Shown here: positions 59,701 to 64,000 of the stretch, piece after piece
Position numbering within the stretch: the first letter of the stretch is position 1
How the letters are laid out: each line of letters starts with the position of its first letter
From: Acanthacorydalis orientalis
Taxonomy: Eukaryota; Arthropoda; Insecta; Megaloptera; Corydalidae
NCBI GenBank assembly: GCA_034766995.1
Contig: CM068313.1
Coordinates: 4,772,961 to 4,836,960 of the forward strand
Reading direction: 5' to 3'
Length of the DNA stretch: 64,000 nt
Program-made: the position numbers and the translations under genes
The notes under the pieces: generated by a model
Database searches by the model: none
The model's input: only the letters and a program-made list of their open reading frames with translations
What the model was told of the DNA's origin: nothing

Positions 59701-59978
59701 CGTATATCACAATTTTCGCGAATCATGTCGGGGAAAAAGTTAATTTAAGTTTTAGCTGCATTTTTCACCACAAAATCTTCACACGTTTTCATCATTTGTT
59801 CATTATTTTTTTACAGGTTTTATGCATGACTTTTTTGTGTGCCGCCGACGTTGTTTTGTGCCGGGTTTTTTTTACATACATACGTCGCGTACGATGGATC
59901 TACTTCAATATTAAAAAGGAAATTTTCCGGCCATATACTTGTTAACTCTAACATTATATACACAAACTTAATCAAACG

Positions 59979-59980
<2 letters not shown>

Positions 59981-60031
<51 letters not shown>
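59981..60031. repeat. (TA)n microsatellite
   Basis: Perfect TA run directly bordering the possible element at 60033. Confidence 0.95.
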
Positions 60032-60032
<1 letters not shown>

Positions 60033-60034
<2 letters not shown>

Positions 60035-60440
60035 GAGTGGCCCAAAAAATATATAAACACTTCAATGTACAAAATATCTGTGTAAAAGCTCTATTACTAG
60101 AATTATACAGACGACAAGAGATTGCTGTGAGTCATGCTTGACTCCTCCTCCAATCACAACAAGTACTCAAAGTGCTCATCACTTGCGTCCAGACACTTCT
60201 GATTTCGGCGAACTATTGCATGAGCAACATTGTCCAAAGTGTGATTGCTGCGTACAATTTGCTGGAGACATTTGCATTCGGTCTTGTTACGCCTTCTTTG
60301 ACACTCAAATGATATAGCACCATTCTTCAATTTTTTTTGTTTTACATACACATAAATTTCACAAATCAATGTCTCCATTCCACTATTTGTTGTGGCAAGG
60401 AAAAATTTTTAAAGAATTTTTATTCTTATACAGGGTGTTA
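60033..60440 (-). mobile_element. Possible DNA transposon remnant with DDE-type C-terminal tail
   Basis: The left border GCAGAGTGGCCCAAAAAATA resembles the CAGGGTGxCCCAAAA-type ends of several insect DNA transposons, and ACAGGGTGTTAATGTCC occurs at about 60430. The minus-strand frame 60154-60378 ends IVRRNQKCLDASDEHFEYLL, similar in pattern to the C-terminal (R)xQxCxxxxxxHFEHLL of IS630/Tc1-type transposases. Weak evidence; the superfamily is not settled. Confidence 0.35.
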
Positions 60441-60464
60441 ATGTCCAGGGAAAGTTCATTTCGG

Positions 60465-60570
60465 GGGTATACGGGGATTATTGATGAGGGGGTCCGGGGT
60501 ATTATTGACAAGGGAGTCTGGGGAGTTACTAACGAGGGATTAATGTCCTGGGGGTTTTGCCTAAGGGGTG
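60465..60570 (+). repeat. Degenerate GGGG-punctuated minisatellite
   Basis: Units of 23-30 bp each start GGGG and carry (A/T)TTA(C/T)T(G/A)A(T/C)(G/A)AGGG: GGGGATTATTGATGAGGG, GGGGTATTATTGACAAGGG, GGGGAGTTACTAACGAGGG. Strand-asymmetric G-runs could form a G-quadruplex. Confidence 0.6.
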
Positions 60571-60584
60571 ATTGTTCTAGAACC

Positions 60585-60595
60585 GTATATATACA

Positions 60596-60640
<45 letters not shown>

Positions 60641-60641
60641 T

Positions 60642-60683
<42 letters not shown>

Positions 60684-60785
60684 ATACATTTTTATTTATA
60701 TATATATATATATATATGTATATAATGTATATATATATATATATGTTACATTATATACATATATATATATATACACATTATATAC

Positions 60786-60860
<75 letters not shown>
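60585..60860. repeat. Compound (TA)n array with TACA/TATG interruptions
   Basis: About 275 bp of TA dinucleotides broken by ACATA and GTATA. Three long tyrosine/isoleucine frames here are artefacts of the repeat. Confidence 0.95.
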
Positions 60861-60865
<5 letters not shown>

Positions 60866-61059
60866 GTGTGTGTGTGTGTATGTATGGATATAAATTTAAA
60901 AATCAACACTATACAATAGTATATAAAAGCGTACGAATGTTTATATAAAAGCGAGCATATTTCTCGTACAGATTAAAATGTCTGCGTATTATCAACGAGG
61001 CAAGTCCGTGAATTTTCATTATTCTTCCGATGCAAACTGAAAAATATGTTCGACGCAGT

Positions 61060-61400
61060 ATAAATTTTTCACGTCATTGTCTCTAAGTCGAGCCGGCAAT
61101 TTGCAAGTGCACACACAGCTTCTCGTCGCGCGCGTGCCTCACAAAACTTTTATATGAATAAGATATTCTATGATATTAATCTTCTAAATTTATTGTCGAC
61201 AGTGTTGCGCGACAAAGGCAACAGCGCGCACCGCACGGCCGCCGTCGCCATCGTCTCGACGACGACCGCACTTTTTTTTCTTTCCCAACACACCCTCCCC
61301 CACCATCCGTGTCAAGTCAAAAAACGTGGATGTATTGGCCTTTGTTGAACATCAACGCACCAACTTGATACTTAGGAAAATTGTTTTTGTCGACGGACGA
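61060..61400. promoter_or_regulatory. CpG-rich island without recognised coding content
   Basis: Contains CTTCTCGTCGCGCGCGTGCC and CGCACGGCCGCCGTCGCCAT. The 64-codon plus-strand frame at 61154 is unrecognised. Candidate promoter or 5' exon. Confidence 0.3.
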
Positions 61401-61920
61401 AGTTGTTGCGAGAATACTTTGAATGGATATACAACAAGTATTATGTGGAAATTTTCATTTTGAATCTCACGTTTTGTATCGTTTTTCTTTTTCTCTTCTA
61501 TTTTTTTTTATTCTCCGCGTTTTGCATACCGTGACGGATAATAATTACCGATTTTTTTATGTGCACGTTATTGTTCCACTTTAGAGGAGAGGAAAAAAAA
61601 CGATAATAACGTATGGTAATAACTTCAAGTGTTTGAAAAACTTTTACACATTATATATTTCGCTTGTCCTGTTATTAAAGTTGCGACAACTTTGCGACAG
61701 TCAAATAATCAAGTTTCGAAATATTTTAATTACATTTACACCTAATTGAATTCCCAATGTCATAACTGGCGTACGGTTTATAAACGTAGTTAAATTCATG
61801 TTTGATATTTAAGATAGATACGTGCTTTTCACATGAAAACTAGTTGAAAAAGTTTATCATAGATGCAATGAAGTGTCTTATGTGAACTATCGAGTTATTG
61901 ATACGTAAAAACAAGTTAAC
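61400..61920. other. No supported feature
   Basis: AT-rich DNA between a CpG-rich island and a possible pogo end. Confidence 0.4.
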
Positions 61921-61922
61921 TA

Positions 61923-61965
61923 CAGTATATCTCGGCGTATAAGGTGACCCTTAAAACCCAAAAAA
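61923..61965 (+). mobile_element. Possible pogo/Tigger-type terminus
   Basis: CAGTATATCTCGGCGTATAA with TA before it, then GGTGACCC, resembles CAG-starting pogo/Tigger ends. No inverted partner was found downstream, so only one terminus is proposed. Confidence 0.3.
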
Positions 61966-62359
61966 AATTCTTCAAAAAATAGGAGGTCATCTTAAACGCC
62001 TAAAACAAGAACAGGAACGTTAAAATAACAACAAGAATTTGTTGTGCTTAAATAGAAATTAAATACTTTATTTTTTTTAAAAAAAACGAATTTTTTACGA
62101 ACTGAAAATTTGGCATTAACATAAATTCATTGCATAAATGATATTAAATAAAAAAATCATAAAAATAAAATACATAGCAATAGCCTTCTAGATGTATGCC
62201 GTGCACGCTGTTTCAATACACAGTATGTCAAAACAAGGTATTCTTCCATTTCATTTTTGAAAATTTAAATCGGAAAATGTATTTTCCCCAATTTCGATTT
62301 TGGACATAAAATTGTATTATAACATGTATACAAAACAACTATATGAACTACATGAAAAT

Positions 62360-62394
62360 GGCACCAAATTAATTTGTACATCTAATAATTCAGC
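62360..62394 (+). mobile_element. Solo mariner family A 3' terminus
   Basis: GGCACCAAATTAATTTGTAC followed by ATCTAATA equals the family A 3' end. No body of the element precedes it. Confidence 0.5.
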
Positions 62395-62416
62395 GTTTTG
62401 AAGATAATGCCATAGA

Positions 62417-62441
62417 TATATATATATATATATATATATAT
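62417..62441. repeat. (TA)n microsatellite
   Basis: Short perfect TA run. Confidence 0.9.
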
Positions 62442-62647
62442 ATCTTTCCATATAAATAAAATCAAAATAATCCACAAAAAGCTACAAAGTTCCAAAAAAT
62501 AATATATCTGCGATGTTTGGATAGACATACGAACATGTATACAAAACAACTACGTTGTGATATATCTGTGATAATAATTATATAGATATAATGAATTTTA
62601 AAAAATATCTTTATTACCTTATTCGGTTCATGTATAGGCTTATAATT

Positions 62648-62712
62648 GACAAGTAGGTGAGCGCAACGAGCCCGAGTGTTGATGAGCGCGGGAGCAGGGG
62701 CCGAAGCCTTCT
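62648..62712. other. Short isolated GC-rich block
   Basis: GACAAGTAGGTGAGCGCAAC, GAGCCCGAGTGTTGATGAGC and GCAGGGGCCGAAGCC sit in otherwise very AT-rich DNA. ACAAG at the left faces CTTGT at the right. Shares GGTGAGCGCARCGARC with the block at 32.1 kb. Identity unknown. Confidence 0.45.
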
Positions 62713-62728
62713 TGTATATTTATGTATA

Positions 62729-62809
<81 letters not shown>
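62729..62809. repeat. (TA)n microsatellite, interrupted
   Basis: TA runs separated by ACATA and AATATTA. Confidence 0.95.
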
Positions 62810-62811
<2 letters not shown>

Positions 62812-62864
62812 TAATAATTAAAACAAATCGATTATCAAAATACGGTTCTGACATTGGGATTAAA

Positions 62865-62975
62865 TTTACTTTCATGAATGATCTTTTTTCATTTTATAAA
62901 GCACAAACATTTTTCCAATTAAAAATGGTAAATAAATTATTTTTGATTATTATTTATGCGCATTATATGACGATT
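62865..62975. repeat. Foldback element, left-arm fragment
   Basis: TTTTTCATTTTATAAAGCAC, AAAATGGTAAATAAATTATT and ATGCGCATTATATGACGAT in left-arm order, more decayed than the other copies. Confidence 0.4.
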
Positions 62976-63185
62976 ATAACAAGCTTAGAGAGCAAATCTA
63001 TAGAAAAAATGAGATTACCGATTAGAATTTTTTTGTGGCTTATGAAATGGTTGACAAATTTCACAAAACCACAAAAATGGAAATACGTTAAAGAGAGATA
63101 CCTAGATATAAGAATTCGTATAAAAATAATCAGGAATATTTTGAGGATTAAAATTTATTGAAGTTTTCTACTTTTCGAATTTCCA

Positions 63186-63616
63186 ACTTGAAAAAATGAT
63201 TTAATCAGCTTTGAGGAAAGGCGTTGTGATGCATAAAATATGACAAAAACTATAAAATAGTGGAAGAGATCCGAAAAGGTATTACGATTTCATCGACTCG
63301 AAGCAGTCATATTTTTTTGATAATTGATTCGTCAGTTACTCGACGGATTCAGCAAATTTATACAAAATAATGAAGGATATTTTGAAGATTGAAATACACT
63401 TGGATCTCTTTTTATGCGGTTTTTTTTCACACGATTCAGTTACACAGTTTTTTTCACAGTTACACGATTTTTTTATCACGTTATATTCACCTTTACACAC
63501 TTTATACACGATTCCGACTTTTTTCTGACCGCATAAAAAGACACAAGTATATGTTTCATTTTTCGATAAACTTTCATTTTATACAAAAAAGGCACTGAAT
63601 TAATTTGTACATCTAA
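63186..63616 (+). mobile_element. Mariner family A fragment hosting a MITE
   Basis: N-terminal relic (CAGCTTTGAGGAAAGGCGTT), internal deletion, C-terminal relic (ATTCAGCAAATTTATACAAA) and 3' end GGCACTGAATTAATTTGTAC then ATCTAA. Interrupted at 63397 by a 151-bp MITE. A second piece of C-terminal relic lies just upstream, at about 63120-63165, out of order. Confidence 0.7.
63397..63547. mobile_element. 151-bp MITE nested in mariner family A
   Basis: Left end CACTTGGATCTCTTTTTATG; right end (reverse-complemented) TACTTGTGTCTTTTTATGCG. Both contain TCTTTTTATGCGG. TA borders on each side, and the mariner sequence continues across it. The interior is built of short TTACACGATTTTTT-like repeats. 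No ORF. Confidence 0.72.
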
Positions 63617-63619
63617 TCA

Positions 63620-64000
63620 AATGGCTCGATTTAGAAAATAGATATTTCGAGTAATAAAGACCGAACTGTTAGGTTGAAAAAAAAACTAGATTGTGAATTT
63701 GTTTAAAAAAAACACATCTATATTATCTCGTTTCAATTAGAGCGAACGGAACTGCTTTTGATCTACCAGAGACTGTCTATAAAATGTTCATCTAACAGGA
63801 TTAATGAAATGAATAAAATATAATATAAAACATCAAATCTGAAAACTCTATACCTTATTCATAAATGTCTGTACGAACTACCTGAAAGCACCGACTTCTT
63901 CGTTACACCACACACAGCACACATACACACACACACTGGCAACTGTTGCGAAACAATGTTAATTTAAATAAAACTGAAATGCACTCACTGACAACTGTAA
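63620..64000. other. No supported feature
   Basis: AT-rich DNA with a short CA run near 63.91-63.94 kb. Confidence 0.4.

Noticed and set aside
59595..59945. 116-codon ORF beginning after a TATAAAG motif
   Set aside because: Its start is a translation of a TGTG/GCGTGT run and the remainder has no recognisable domain.
60369..60948. Long tyrosine/isoleucine-rich ORFs (also at 23030-23395, 24263-24547, 43345-43594, 59820-60141)
   Set aside because: They are translations of (TA)n microsatellites, open in several frames, with no coding signal.

Overview
The window looks like a piece of nuclear genome from an AT-rich arthropod, most likely an insect; the order cannot be fixed from sequence alone. 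The evidence is low gene density, spliced coding sequence, many (TA)n arrays, and a dense load of mariner/Tc1-type relics of several lineages alongside piggyBac-, pogo- and hAT-like pieces and one LINE tail. There are no operons, ribosome binding sites, CRISPR arrays or bacterial genes.

Only one host coding segment is well supported: a minus-strand first coding exon at about 15.3-15.9 kb for a polypeptide N-acetylgalactosaminyltransferase (GALNT/pgant family). It holds a short cytoplasmic tail, a type II membrane anchor, a low-complexity stem and the conserved block just before the catalytic domain, and it ends at a clean GTGAGT donor. No later exon is recognisable in the 15 kb downstream on that strand, so the gene probably has a very long intron that runs off the left edge. 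A weaker candidate, a possible terminal exon of unknown function, lies at 27.9-28.1 kb on the minus strand.

Layout. 0.8-1.4 kb: CpG-rich island with a TATA motif. 1.9-4.1 kb: duplicated repeat split by a mariner-derived miniature element, then mariner and hAT-like debris. 6.0-7.6 kb: tandem inverted-repeat elements. 8.0-9.3 kb: a three-level nest of elements. 10.3-11.5 kb: decayed mariner. 12.5-13.2 kb: truncated mariner derivative and foldback repeat. 15.3-15.9 kb: GALNT exon. 16.6-17.9 kb: mariner broken by a 150-bp element in its catalytic HDN motif. 20.6-21.1, 23.7-24.4 and 26.7-27.0 kb: mariner and LINE fragments. 21.4-25.0, 31.3-31.8, 36.0-36.4, 38.2-38.9, 59.1-59.7 and 61.1-61.4 kb: CpG-rich islands without recognisable coding content. 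29.3-29.7, 34.3-35.1 and 44.7-46.2 kb: local duplications. 32.4-33.3 kb: mariner carrying an insertion. 37.5-38.1 and 58.3-58.8 kb: two miniature mariners of the same family. 46.9-48.2 kb: full-length but dead mariner. 50.1-52.2 kb: piggyBac-like element containing a pogo-like element. 53.2-57.9 and 62.9-63.6 kb: more mariner pieces, one with a nested MITE.

The main biology here is transposon ecology. At least six mariner lineages are present, most of them dead or internally deleted, and several carry later insertions whose target-site duplications give their relative order. A second theme is an abundant foldback repeat without coding capacity, recognisable by TGATCA-centred arms. I found no convincing new cellular system. 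The items most worth checking are the nested elements, the foldback family, the unexplained CpG islands, and two short GC-rich blocks.
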